This document shows, in pieces, positions 17,583 to 26,368 of a DNA stretch of 64,000 bases (positions within the stretch are counted from its first letter, which is position 1; each line of letters starts with the position of its first letter). A program made the translations under genes and the position numbers. The stretch lies in the NCBI RefSeq assembly GCF_040394755.1, contig NZ_JBEBRQ010000010.1; one strand, given 5' to 3'. Source of the stretch: Castellaniella defragrans_A (GTDB lineage Bacteria > Pseudomonadota > Gammaproteobacteria > Burkholderiales > Burkholderiaceae_B). The notes under the pieces are model-generated. The model had not been told where the DNA came from. It saw nothing but the letters and a program-made list of their open reading frames with translations, and made no database searches.

Positions 17583-18460
17583 GGGTCGTCCATGTCCAGC
17601 CCGTCGCGGGTGAAATGCCAGGTGCGCGTGATGACCAGGCTGTCGCCCTGCGCGGCGAGCGCGGCGGGCAGCGGCTCGAAGGGCGCGGCCAGCTCGACGA
17701 TGCGCCGCGCCGCGCTGTTGAGGATCGGGTGCGGCGATGGCCGATCGATCTCGACATGCTCCAGGCTGCCGTCGCGGCGGATGTAGACCGTCAATTGCAG
17801 GCTGCCGTAGATCCTGCCGCGCGCTTCGGGTGGATAGTGTTCGGTGCCGATGAGTTCGATGCGCTCGCGCCAGGCCTCGACATATTGAGCGTAGTCCACG
17901 GCCTGTGTGGCGGGCGCCGTGTAGATGCGGTGGGGCTGCGCGTTGTAGTGCTCGATGCGCGCCTTGAGGGCGGCGATCCGGGCATTGAGCACGAGGCTGT
18001 CCTGGTCGCGGTTTTCGTTGCCGGGGTCCTGGCGGGCGCCTAGCAGTTCGGGACGGCGCTGCGGCGCGGCCACTCGATCGGGCGACTTCAGGCGGGCGAG
18101 CAGCGCCTGCTGCTCGGCCTCGAGCTCGGCCTGCCGCCGCCGCATGGCTTCGAGGACGATTTCGTCGGCGGATAGATCCGTGGTGCGCGGCAGGGGGCTG
18201 GCGGCCAGCCCGGCGGCCTGGTCGCCGCCGCCGTCCAGGGATTGCTGGGCAAGCGCCTGCGGTCGCAGCGGATCGGTGTCGCTGCGCGCATTGACCAGGG
18301 TGACCTCGAGTGTCGATGTCACGGGCGGTGCGGCAGGCGGCGCCGCGAAACGCCAGGCGATCAGCGCGCCATGCAGGCAGGCCGATACTGCGAGTGCCGC
18401 AGCCAGCCGGCTCCTGCCTTCGCGCGGGGCTTGCAGCAGTTGCAGGGCGAGCGTGCCCAT
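17579..18460 (-). CDS. TonB-like energy-transducing protein
   Basis: 293 residues: an N-terminal TM anchor (RLAAALAVSACLHGALIAWRF), a helical middle rich in Glu/Gln/Arg (EAMRRRQAELEAEQQALLAR, likely coiled coil), and a C-terminal TonB fold (YPPEARGRIYGSLQLTVYI, RRDGSLEHVEI, ILNSAARRIVELAAPFEPLP). It lacks the Pro-Glu/Pro-Lys periplasmic spacer of classical TonB, so it may serve a TolA/TonB-like system rather than siderophore receptors. It sits 4 bases after the exonuclease stop and overlaps mtgA. No exbB/exbD is in view. The ATG at 18460 fits the anchor; a longer frame to 18514 would intrude into the upstream gene. Confidence 0.82.
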   Translation of the reverse strand: MGTLALQLLQAPREGRSRLAAALAVSACLHGALIAWRFAAPPAAPPVTSTLEVTLVNARSDTDPLRPQALAQQSLDGGGDQAAGLAASPLPRTTDLSADEIVLEAMRRRQAELEAEQQALLARLKSPDRVAAPQRRPELLGARQDPGNENRDQDSLVLNARIAALKARIEHYNAQPHRIYTAPATQAVDYAQYVEAWRERIELIGTEHYPPEARGRIYGSLQLTVYIRRDGSLEHVEIDRPSPHPILNSAARRIVELAAPFEPLPAALAAQGDSLVITRTWHFTRDGLDMDDP

Positions 18461-18464
18461 GGCG

Positions 18465-20345
18465 TTATGACGCCTCGCGCAGCCGGCAGTCGATGTCGAG
18501 GGCGAGCTCGTCATAGCCGAGGATATCGAGGGTGACCTCGTGGCCCCGCTCGAATTCCGGCAGGCCGTTGATCCGCGTCACGAAGGGCGCGCAGGTCAGG
18601 CGTACGAGGTTTTCGCGCAGGACGCAGGCCCGGACTTCGCGCAGGCCCTGTTGCTGCAGCCAGCGGATGCACCAGTAGCGCTCCATGGACGACTGGAAGT
18701 CGCCCCACAGCGTGTACTGGGAATCGAAGGCGCCGATGATCGCGTACAGGTCGGCGTCCTTGGGCCGGAACGGGGCGACCAGCCGTGCCGAGACGCCATG
18801 CTCGGCGGCGGCGATGATCTGGCCCTGGTTGATCAGGTCGACGTAGCGCCGCAGTGGCGAGGTGGACCAGATGTATTGGGGCACGGCGATGGCCTCGTGC
18901 GGCAGGGCTTGTGTCGACATGCGCACGCGTCCGCCCTGTTGCGAGCGATAGATCCCCGGCACGCCGTGCCGGGCCAGCAGACCGCCCCACTGGCTGTTGG
19001 CGAGAATCATGTACTCGGCCACCAGGCGGTCCAGCGGCGCGTTGCGCCGGCGCGGGATCAGCCGGACGATGGATGCCGGGTCGTCGGCCGGCCCTTCGAG
19101 TTCGAAACTGTATTCGACGCGGTCGTTGTTTTCGGGCTTGCCGCGGATTTCGTCGCGGCGCGCGCACAGGCGCTGCGCAAATTGCCACAAGGGCCGCAGC
19201 CAGTGGCCGTAGGGCAGTGGCGCCTCGGGGTCGGCCAGAGCCTCCTCGGTGACGGCGGCGTCGAGTTGGTCATGGCGCAGGTTGCCCGCGACCTGGATGC
19301 GTTCGAGGCGGGTTTCGGTCGCCAGGATTTCGCCCGTGTCGCGCCGGCCCGTGACGTACAGCGACAGGGTGGGGCGCGGCTGGCCTTCGTTCAGCGAAAA
19401 GGCGGTGATGAGTTCGGCGGGCAGCATGGGGATCTTCTGGCCCGGCATGTAGACGGTGGACATGCGGCTGCGCGCCATGGCGTCGAATTCGCTGTCGCGC
19501 GCCACCGCCAGGGCGGGGACGGCGATGTGGATGCCGACGCGGATGGTGTGCTCATCGGGCAGCGTGACCGACAGGGCATCGTCGATCTCGGTCGTGCTCG
19601 AGTCGTCCATCGAGTAGGCCTCGACGTCGGCCGGCGGCAGGTCGGCGCAGTAGTCGCCCACCTCGACGGGGGGCCAGGCCGTGCCTTTGGGAAAATGCTG
19701 CGACAGGAAGCGATGGCGCAGCAAGGCCAGTGTGTGCGGCCAGACGCCCAGCGACAGCAGCAGTTTTTCGGGCGGGACGCCCAGCTGCTGCACAGCGGCG
19801 TCGAACGCCTTCCACTCGGGGGAGTTCTTGTCCGGGCGGTCGAGAAAGCCGGGTGCGGCCTCGCGCAGGGCGTCGGGCAGGTTGCCCGCGACCAGCGCGT
19901 CGGTCCATTGCTGCTGCAGCTCGGCTTGCAGGCGTTTTTTCTCGATGGCGGCGAGGGCCGCCTTGAGGATGTCGGGCGGCGCGGGCCGGTAGACGCCGCG
20001 CCCGCGCCGGTGGAAATAGGCGGGCGCGGCGCCGAGCGCCATGATCAGCGCGGCTTTTTCCACCGCGCCGGGCGGATGGCCGAAATAGTCCTCGGCGAGG
20101 GCGGCCGACTCGAATTCATCCTGGGGCGCGCACTCCCACAGGAAGTCGATGTCCAGCGTCTGGGCGAGGGCCTGGGCCTGATCGAGCAGGGCGTCGGGGG
20201 CCGGCTGCTCGAATTCGAACAGCACGGTGTTGCGCTTGATCTTGCTGCGCTTGCCGGAGGCCGATTCGACCTGCAGGGACGCGTCGGCTTCGGAAAAAAT
20301 GGTTTCGGCTTTCAGTTTGCCGCTGTCTTCGTATAGAACGTGCAT
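18465..20345 (-). CDS. RNase II / RNB-domain 3'-5' exoribonuclease
   Basis: 626 residues. The RNB catalytic core is at about 250-560: AYSMDDSSTTEIDDALSV carries the Mg-binding Asp cluster, followed by VGIHIAVPA, STVYMPGQKIPMLP and the C-terminal IWSTSPLRRYVDLINQGQI. The N-terminal region, starting MHVLYEDSGKLKAETIF, replaces the cold-shock domains of RNase II/R. A degenerate S1-like tail closes the protein. It belongs to the shorter VacB-like family common in Bordetella relatives. It processes or degrades RNA; its targets cannot be told. It is probably the first gene of a transcript with the tonB-like gene and mtgA. Confidence 0.9.
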   Translation of the reverse strand: MHVLYEDSGKLKAETIFSEADASLQVESASGKRSKIKRNTVLFEFEQPAPDALLDQAQALAQTLDIDFLWECAPQDEFESAALAEDYFGHPPGAVEKAALIMALGAAPAYFHRRGRGVYRPAPPDILKAALAAIEKKRLQAELQQQWTDALVAGNLPDALREAAPGFLDRPDKNSPEWKAFDAAVQQLGVPPEKLLLSLGVWPHTLALLRHRFLSQHFPKGTAWPPVEVGDYCADLPPADVEAYSMDDSSTTEIDDALSVTLPDEHTIRVGIHIAVPALAVARDSEFDAMARSRMSTVYMPGQKIPMLPAELITAFSLNEGQPRPTLSLYVTGRRDTGEILATETRLERIQVAGNLRHDQLDAAVTEEALADPEAPLPYGHWLRPLWQFAQRLCARRDEIRGKPENNDRVEYSFELEGPADDPASIVRLIPRRRNAPLDRLVAEYMILANSQWGGLLARHGVPGIYRSQQGGRVRMSTQALPHEAIAVPQYIWSTSPLRRYVDLINQGQIIAAAEHGVSARLVAPFRPKDADLYAIIGAFDSQYTLWGDFQSSMERYWCIRWLQQQGLREVRACVLRENLVRLTCAPFVTRINGLPEFERGHEVTLDILGYDELALDIDCRLREAS

Positions 20346-20382
20346 GATGAATGGGTTGGGTGGTGAGACTGGCTGCGGGCGC

Positions 20383-21756
20383 TCAGGGCGCCCTGCCCGC
20401 CAGCGCGTCCAGCAGTTTCTCGTGGATGCCGCCAAAGCTGCCGTTGCTCATGACCAGGATGTGATCCCCGGGATGGGCCGCCGCGCATACCGCACCTACC
20501 AGGGCGTCCAGGTCCGAGCCCGTCCAGGCGCGCGCGCCCAGGGGCGCCAGGACCTCGGCGGGATTCCAGCCCAGGGCATGACGGCCCTCGGCCGCGCCGT
20601 GGCAGAACACCAGGTCGGCCTGCGCCAGCGCCTCGGGCAGGCGGGCGGCCATGGCGCCCAGTTTCATGGTGTTCGAGCGCGGCTCGATCACGGCCAGGAT
20701 GCGGGCGGCGGGTCCGATGCGCCGGCGCAGGCCATCGATGGTGGTGGCGATGGCGCTGGGGTGGTGGGCGAAATCGTCGTAGACATGCACGCCGCGCGCC
20801 TCGCCCCGGTGTTCGAGGCGGCGGCGCACGCCCTGGAATGCGCACAGCGCCCGCAGGCCGTCCTCGGGTGCAATGCCGGCATGGCAGGCGGCTGCCAGGG
20901 CGGCAAGCGCGTTGGCTTGATTGTGCGTGCCGCTCAGGCCCCAGTCGAGGACACCGATGTCCCGGCCCTGGTGGCGCACGCGGCAGCGCCCGGCGCCGTC
21001 GCCCTCGGCCTGCCATTCGCCTGCGGCGCCGAAGGTTTCCACGGGCGTCCAGCAGCCGCGCGCCAGCACCCGGTCCAGCGCCGGGGCGTCCGCCGGCCGG
21101 ATGATCGACCCGCTGGCCGGGATGGTGCGGACCAGGTGGTGGAACTGGGTTTCGATGGCGGCAAGGTCGGGAAAGATGTCCGCGTGGTCGTATTCGAGGT
21201 TGTTGAGAATGGCGGTGCGCGGGCGGTAGTGGACGAATTTCGAACGCTTGTCGAAGAACGCCGTGTCGTATTCGTCGGCCTCGATGACGAAGTGCCGTGC
21301 CGCCGGGTCGAAGCGCGCCGAGACCTCCAGATCAGGCGCCACACCGCCGATCAGGAAGCTGACAGGATGCCCGGCATGGCGGAATATCCAGGCGAGCATC
21401 GAGCTGGTGGTGGTCTTGCCGTGGGTGCCGGCCACGGCCAGCACGTGCCGGCCGGGCAGGATGTGATCCGCGAGCCATTGCGGCCCCGAGGTATAGGGCA
21501 GGCCGCGATCGAGGATGGCCTCCATCAATGGATTGCCCCGCGAAACGACGTTGCCCACGATGTACAGGTCGGCGCCCAGCGCGAGCTGCCCGGCCTCGAA
21601 CCCCTCGACCAGTTCGATGCCCTGTTCGCGCAGCTGCGTGCTCATGGGCGGGTAGACGCCGGCATCGCAGCCCGTGACCGTATGGCCGGCCGCGCGCGCG
21701 ATCAGCGCCAGACCGCCCATGAATGTGCCGCAGATTCCCAGTATATGTATGTGCAT
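20383..21756 (-). CDS. mpl: UDP-MurNAc:L-Ala-gamma-D-Glu-meso-DAP ligase (murein peptide recycling)
   Basis: 457 residues, Mur ligase family. MHIHILGICGTFMGGLALIA is the Mpl-type N-terminal Rossmann motif; AVAGTHGKTTTSSMLAWIF is the P-loop; EADEYDTAFFDKRSKF and LNNLEYDHADIF are Mpl-specific; DDFAHHPSAIATTIDGL and EPRSNTMKLG follow. It reattaches recycled tripeptide to UDP-MurNAc and so fits with the slt, mltD and anmK genes in this window. GGAGG lies 7 bases before the ATG; the open frame extends further upstream without family similarity. Confidence 0.96.
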   Translation of the reverse strand: MHIHILGICGTFMGGLALIARAAGHTVTGCDAGVYPPMSTQLREQGIELVEGFEAGQLALGADLYIVGNVVSRGNPLMEAILDRGLPYTSGPQWLADHILPGRHVLAVAGTHGKTTTSSMLAWIFRHAGHPVSFLIGGVAPDLEVSARFDPAARHFVIEADEYDTAFFDKRSKFVHYRPRTAILNNLEYDHADIFPDLAAIETQFHHLVRTIPASGSIIRPADAPALDRVLARGCWTPVETFGAAGEWQAEGDGAGRCRVRHQGRDIGVLDWGLSGTHNQANALAALAAACHAGIAPEDGLRALCAFQGVRRRLEHRGEARGVHVYDDFAHHPSAIATTIDGLRRRIGPAARILAVIEPRSNTMKLGAMAARLPEALAQADLVFCHGAAEGRHALGWNPAEVLAPLGARAWTGSDLDALVGAVCAAAHPGDHILVMSNGSFGGIHEKLLDALAGRAP

Positions 21757-21833
21757 CGCGATCCTCCGGCCTGTATTGTAGGGCCCAATGCTATGATGCT
21801 CGACGTAGCAGCGTATTTTCGACAGGTGATGAC

Positions 21834-22349
21834 GTGAGCGGCAGGCGGGAATTCTTGCAGAGGGCGGGCGGTCTGGTTCTGGGCGCCGGCCTGGCCGGTC
21901 TCGGTGCGCCTTCGGCGGCCTCGGTCCTGCCCGTGGATCCGTTCTTTGGACGCTCGTTCGAGGGCCTGGATGGCCAGACGTTCGAGCTGTCATCGCTGAT
22001 CGGGCGGCCGGTCCTGGCCAATTTCTGGGCGAGCTGGTGCGCGCCCTGTGTGCGCGAGATGCCCGATCTCGATGCGCTCCATCACGCCCATCCCGATGTC
22101 GCCTTCCTCGGGCTGGCGATCGATACCCGGACCAACGTCGAACGCTTTGTGCAAAAGGTGTCGGTTTCGTATCCGGTGCTGCTCACCGGCACTCAGGGCA
22201 TTCCCCTGATGCGCGACCTGGGCAACAAAGGGGGCGGCTTGCCGTTCACGGCCTTGTTCGACGCCCAGGGCCGTTCCGCCGGCGTCATCCTGGGCGAGGT
22301 CGATCCGGCCGACATCCGCCGTCGGCTCGGCGAATTGCTTCAGGCCTGA
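21834..22349 (+). CDS. Tat-exported TlpA-like thiol-disulfide oxidoreductase
   Basis: 171 residues from a GTG start. The N-terminus SGRREFLQRAGGLVLGAG is a twin-arginine signal (RREFLQ) with a hydrophobic core and an APSAAS cleavage region. The thioredoxin domain has FWASWCAPCVREMPDL, redox pair C69/C72, and a cis-Pro candidate in GGGLPFTALF. It probably reduces periplasmic disulfides, for example in cytochrome c maturation or repair; no partner is visible. GTG is chosen because it opens directly at the Tat motif. It faces mpl across 77 bases. Confidence 0.87.
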   Translation: MSGRREFLQRAGGLVLGAGLAGLGAPSAASVLPVDPFFGRSFEGLDGQTFELSSLIGRPVLANFWASWCAPCVREMPDLDALHHAHPDVAFLGLAIDTRTNVERFVQKVSVSYPVLLTGTQGIPLMRDLGNKGGGLPFTALFDAQGRSAGVILGEVDPADIRRRLGELLQA

Positions 22350-22609
22350 AGCTTTGGATTCTTTCTGCCAAACTCGTCCATTTTATGGACAAATCAATGG
22401 TTTTAGCGTAAAAAGGCGCATTGTTGGGGTGTTCGGCCCCGCAAGGGCGGCCGCTCCCGCGCATCGCCCGCCGACAGACATGCTTGCGGCCGTCGTTCTG
22501 CCTCGCCCTTTGTCCGGGAGGCGGGTCGACGGCTCATTCGTCTGCCGTGTACGAATTTCTGGTATTTGGTGGCCGCGCCCGCTGCGCGGCGACGTTCATG
22601 GGAAAATGT
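22350..22609 (+). promoter_or_regulatory. 260-base accB leader / promoter region
   Basis: This gap holds no convincing gene. Near its 5' end, in an AT-rich patch, is an inverted repeat GTCCA-5-TGGAC (22376-22390) that could be an operator. Just before accB is a 7-bp GC stem (GCCGCGC 22572-22578, GCGCGGC 22584-22590). A long untranslated leader before accB would fit the known growth-rate control of accBC in proteobacteria, but no mechanism can be read here. Confidence 0.35.
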
Positions 22610-23062
22610 ATGGATCTTAGAAAACTCAAAACACTGATTGATCTGGTGGCCGATTCCGGTATCGCCGAACTCGAGATTACCGAAGGCGAAGGCAAGGTCA
22701 GGATCGTCAAGTTTTCCCAAGCCCAGCAGTCCGTGGCCTATGCGCCCGTCGCCGCCCCGGCGCCCGCGGCCGCGGCCCCGGTAATGGATGCGTCTGCCGC
22801 CGCGCCCGCTGCGGCCCCCGCCGTTCAGGGGCATCAGGTCAAGGCGCCGATGGTGGGCACTTTCTACCGCGCGCCCAATCCGAATTCCTCACCATTCGTC
22901 GAGGTCGGCCAGGCCGTCAAGGAAGGCGAGCCCCTGTGCATCATCGAGGCCATGAAGCTGCTCAACGAGATCGAGGCCGACAAGTCCGGCGTCATCAAGG
23001 AAATCCTCGTCGAGAACGGCGAGCCGGTCGAGTACGGGCAACCGCTGTTTGTGATTGGCTGA
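22610..23062 (+). CDS. accB: Biotin carboxyl carrier protein of acetyl-CoA carboxylase
   Basis: 150 residues. The N-terminal MDLRKLKTLIDLVADSGIAE is the standard family start. An Ala/Pro-rich linker (about 45-75) leads to the biotinyl domain with EAMKLLNEIEADKSG; K116 is the biotinylated lysine. It carries CO2 from AccC to the AccAD transferase for malonyl-CoA synthesis. accC begins 3 bases after its stop. Confidence 0.97.
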   Translation: MDLRKLKTLIDLVADSGIAELEITEGEGKVRIVKFSQAQQSVAYAPVAAPAPAAAAPVMDASAAAPAAAPAVQGHQVKAPMVGTFYRAPNPNSSPFVEVGQAVKEGEPLCIIEAMKLLNEIEADKSGVIKEILVENGEPVEYGQPLFVIG

Positions 23063-23065
23063 GCC

Positions 23066-24412
23066 ATGTTCGAGAAAATCCTCATCGCCAATCGCGGGGA
23101 AATCGCGCTGCGCATCCAGCGCGCCTGCCGCGAACTGGGCGTCAAGACCGTGGTGGTCCATTCCGAGGCCGATCGCGAGGCCAAGTACGTGCGCCTGGCG
23201 GATGAATCCGTCTGTATCGGCCCCGCGCCCGCGCGTGACAGCTACCTCAGTATGCCGGCCCTGATCTCGGCGGCCGAAGTGACCGACGCCGAGGCTATCC
23301 ATCCGGGGTATGGCTTCCTGTCCGAGAATGCCGATTTCGCCGAGCGCGTCGAGAAAAGCGGCTTCGTGTTCATCGGTCCGCGTCCCGAAAACATCCGCAC
23401 CATGGGCGACAAGGTCTGCGCCAAGCAGGCGATGATTGCCGCCGGTGTGCCGGTGGTGCCGGGATCGGGCGGCGCGCTGCCCGACGACGACAAGGAAATT
23501 CAGCGCATTGCGGCCGAGGTGGGCTATCCGGTGATCATCAAGGCCGCGGGCGGTGGCGGCGGGCGCGGTATGCGGGTGGTGTACACCGAGGCGTCCCTGC
23601 TCAACGCGGTCGCCATGACTCGCACCGAAGCCGGCGCCGCTTTCAACAATCCTGAGGTCTATCTCGAAAAATTCCTCGAAAACCCGCGCCACATCGAGAT
23701 CCAGGTGCTGGCCGACGGCGAGGGCCGGGCGGTTTGGCTGGGCGAGCGCGATTGCTCGATGCAGCGCCGCCACCAAAAGATCATCGAGGAGGCGCCCGCG
23801 CCGGGCGTGGACCGCGAACTCGTCACGCACATCGGCGAGCGCTGCGTCGAGGCCTGCCGGGCGATGCGGTATCGCGGCGCGGGCACTTTCGAATTTCTGT
23901 ACGAGAACGGCGAGTTCTTCTTCATCGAGATGAACACCCGGATCCAGGTCGAGCACACGATCACTGAGATGATCACCGGCATCGACCTGGTGCAGCAGCA
24001 GTTGCGCATTGCCGCGGGCGAGCCGTTCAAGCTGCGCCAGCGCGACATCCACCTGCGCGGCCATGCGATCGAATGCCGCATCAATGCGGAGGATCCTTTC
24101 AAATTCATCCCCAGCCCCGGACGCATCACCAATTGGCATGTGCCCGGCGGCCCGGGCGTGCGCATGGATTCGCACGTGTTCAGCGGCTATACCGTGCCGC
24201 CCTACTACGATTCCATGATCGCCAAGCTCATCACCTATGGCGATGACCGCCACCAGGCCATCATGCGCATGAGCATCGCGTTGTCAGAAATGATCGTCGA
24301 GGGGGTGCAGACCAATATTCCCCTGCACCGTGAATTGCTGCAGGATGCCAATTTCCTTCGGGGCGGCACCAGCATTCATTATCTCGAGCAAAAGCTCTCG
24401 CAGAAGGCCTGA
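23066..24412 (+). CDS. accC: Biotin carboxylase, acetyl-CoA carboxylase subunit
   Basis: 448 residues, the standard length. It opens with MFEKILIANRGEIALRIQRA; the ATP-grasp core has KAAGGGGGRGMRVV, the lid and active site EFLYENGEFFFIEMNTRIQVEH, and INAEDPFKFIPSPGRI toward the C-terminus. It carboxylates biotinyl-AccB using ATP and bicarbonate. It forms an operon with accB, and prmA follows after 14 bases. Confidence 0.98.
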   Translation: MFEKILIANRGEIALRIQRACRELGVKTVVVHSEADREAKYVRLADESVCIGPAPARDSYLSMPALISAAEVTDAEAIHPGYGFLSENADFAERVEKSGFVFIGPRPENIRTMGDKVCAKQAMIAAGVPVVPGSGGALPDDDKEIQRIAAEVGYPVIIKAAGGGGGRGMRVVYTEASLLNAVAMTRTEAGAAFNNPEVYLEKFLENPRHIEIQVLADGEGRAVWLGERDCSMQRRHQKIIEEAPAPGVDRELVTHIGERCVEACRAMRYRGAGTFEFLYENGEFFFIEMNTRIQVEHTITEMITGIDLVQQQLRIAAGEPFKLRQRDIHLRGHAIECRINAEDPFKFIPSPGRITNWHVPGGPGVRMDSHVFSGYTVPPYYDSMIAKLITYGDDRHQAIMRMSIALSEMIVEGVQTNIPLHRELLQDANFLRGGTSIHYLEQKLSQKA

Positions 24413-24426
24413 GGAGGCGGGAAAGG

Positions 24427-25341
24427 ATGCGCGAGCTTGTGCTGACCTGCCCGCAAGCCCAGGCCGATGCCTGGGCCGACGCCCTGCTGGCGGCCGGCGC
24501 GCTGGCCGTGTCGGTCGAGGATGCCGATGGCGATACCGAACACGAGCAGGCGCTGTTCGGCGAACCCGGGACCGAACCCGAAATCCTGGCGTGGCGGCGC
24601 AATCGCCTCGTGGCGCTCTTGCCCGATGGCCAGGACCCCGCCCAGATGGTGGCGCTGCTGGATGAGTCCGGCGACGCGCGGGCGCTGTCCGACTGGATCG
24701 TGCGCGAGGTTCCCGATGAGGATTGGGTGCGCCTGACGCAATCGCAGTTCGGTCCGATCACGGTGGGCGAGCGGATCTGGATCGTGCCGAGCTGGCATCG
24801 CGAGGATGCGCAGGTGCCGGCCGCCGGCGCGGCCGACGGCATCGTGCGCATCGAACTCGATCCCGGTCTGGCTTTCGGCACCGGCAGCCATCCGACGACG
24901 CATCTGTGCCTGGAGTGGCTGTCCGATCACATCCGTGGCGGTGAAACGGTTCTTGATTATGGCTGCGGGTCGGGCATACTGGCGATCGCCGCGCGCCTGC
25001 TCGGGGCGGCGCGCGTTCATGCGGTCGATATCGATGAGCAGGCGGTACTGGCCACTGCGCGCAACGCGGCGGCCAATCACGTGCAGGTCGAAGCGTGGCT
25101 GCCCGACGAGTTACCTGATGGCCGCAGCCGGATCGTGGTGGCCAATATCCTGTCCAATCCCTTGAAGGTGCTGGCGCCGATGCTGGCCGACCGCGTCGAG
25201 CCCGGCGGCTGCCTGGTGCTCTCGGGCGTGCTTGAGCGCCAGGCCGACGAGGTGGCCGCTGCCTACGCGCCCTGGGTGGCGTTGCGGGTCTGGCGCGCCC
25301 GCGACGGCTGGGTCTGCCTGGCCGGATGCAGGAATCCGTAG
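24427..25341 (+). CDS. prmA: Ribosomal protein L11 methyltransferase
   Basis: 304 residues. The N-terminal L11-recognition domain is followed by the SAM-binding core: ELDPGLAFGTGSHPTTHLCL, VLDYGCGSGILAIAA (motif I), HAVDIDEQAV and VVANILSNPLKVLAPML (the NPL-like catalytic motif). It trimethylates L11 lysines and the N-terminus. GAGG lies just upstream of the start. It overlaps the region leading into the zinc-ribbon gene, whose start is 3 bases past the prmA stop. Confidence 0.97.
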   Translation: MRELVLTCPQAQADAWADALLAAGALAVSVEDADGDTEHEQALFGEPGTEPEILAWRRNRLVALLPDGQDPAQMVALLDESGDARALSDWIVREVPDEDWVRLTQSQFGPITVGERIWIVPSWHREDAQVPAAGAADGIVRIELDPGLAFGTGSHPTTHLCLEWLSDHIRGGETVLDYGCGSGILAIAARLLGAARVHAVDIDEQAVLATARNAAANHVQVEAWLPDELPDGRSRIVVANILSNPLKVLAPMLADRVEPGGCLVLSGVLERQADEVAAAYAPWVALRVWRARDGWVCLAGCRNP

Positions 25342-25343
25342 AC

Positions 25344-26360
25344 ATGGATCTGATCACGCGTTGCCCGAACTGCGGGACCGCCTTCGAGGCGAGTCTGCAG
25401 GAGTTGCAACTGCGCAAGGGCTATATCCGCTGCGTGCAATGCGCGCACATATTTGATGGTTATGCCGAGGTCGTGTCCGAGCCTGGGGCCGGGCATGAAT
25501 CCGATCCGCATGGTGTGCCGACTCCGCCGGAGCGCCCTGTCGTCGCGCCGCCTGCGTCGATCACCGCAGCCCCGCCTGGCCCTCAGGTGTTCCGTTCGCG
25601 CGGCGCGCGCCGCGAGGAGCCTCATTTCACGGTGGGCAATGCCGTCGGCGGGCGGCGCGACGATCCATCCATCGGGTCAGGCATCGAGGGCGGCGATCCG
25701 CCGCCCGCCGAGCGCATCTTGATTGCGGCCGAGCCGTCTGCGCGCGCGCGGCCCGAGCCCTTCGTCGTCGAGCCGCATCCCGTCCATGCGGGGCGCGCGG
25801 GGTCCGCGGCGCCCTTGATGCGCCGCCGGGGCGAGGACGGTCTGCTGGCGCGGCTGGGCCGCGCGCTCATGAAATTATTGCTGGCGCTCCTGGTCCTGCT
25901 GGCGCTCGCGCAACTGGCCTACATCTATCGTTCGCAGATCGCCCTGGCCTTTCCGGCCCTGCGTCCGGTGATCGAGCGCGCCTGCGTGCCCTTGCGCTGC
26001 CAGGTTCCGTATGCGCGGGATCTGGCCAGCCTGAGCATCTCGGGGTCCGCCTTGCGGACCATTGCGCAGTCCCCCAGCGGCCCGGCCGATGTCGCGCAGG
26101 ATGCGGCGCGCCATTACATGCTGAACGTGACGTTGCGCAACCTGAGCGATCGGCCCCAGGAATGGCCGACGATCGTGCTCGACCTCAACGACGCTTCGGG
26201 CACCCGGCTGGTGCGGCGCAATCTGGAGCCTCGGGACTATCTGACGCCGGATCGGCTCGCGGGGCCTTTCGCGGCGCGGGGCGAAGTACTCGTGCGCGTG
26301 CCGCTGGCGGTGACAGGCGTCCAGGTCAACGGCTACCAACTCGATCTGTTCTTTCCCTGA
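25344..26360 (+). CDS. Zinc-ribbon membrane protein, DUF3426 family
   Basis: 338 residues. The N-terminus DLITRCPNCGTAFEASLQEL plus RCVQCAHIF forms a CxxC...CxxC zinc ribbon. A long Pro/Arg-rich, low-complexity linker (about 45-165) leads to one TM helix (KLLLALLVLLALAQLAYIY) and a C-terminal periplasmic DUF3426 domain ending YQLDLFFP. Function unknown; the pairing with prmA is widespread in betaproteobacteria. The ATG at 25344 gives the family start (MDLxTRCPxCGT); an ATG 6 codons earlier overlaps prmA. Confidence 0.88.
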   Translation: MDLITRCPNCGTAFEASLQELQLRKGYIRCVQCAHIFDGYAEVVSEPGAGHESDPHGVPTPPERPVVAPPASITAAPPGPQVFRSRGARREEPHFTVGNAVGGRRDDPSIGSGIEGGDPPPAERILIAAEPSARARPEPFVVEPHPVHAGRAGSAAPLMRRRGEDGLLARLGRALMKLLLALLVLLALAQLAYIYRSQIALAFPALRPVIERACVPLRCQVPYARDLASLSISGSALRTIAQSPSGPADVAQDAARHYMLNVTLRNLSDRPQEWPTIVLDLNDASGTRLVRRNLEPRDYLTPDRLAGPFAARGEVLVRVPLAVTGVQVNGYQLDLFFP

Positions 26361-26368
26361 GGAATCCA

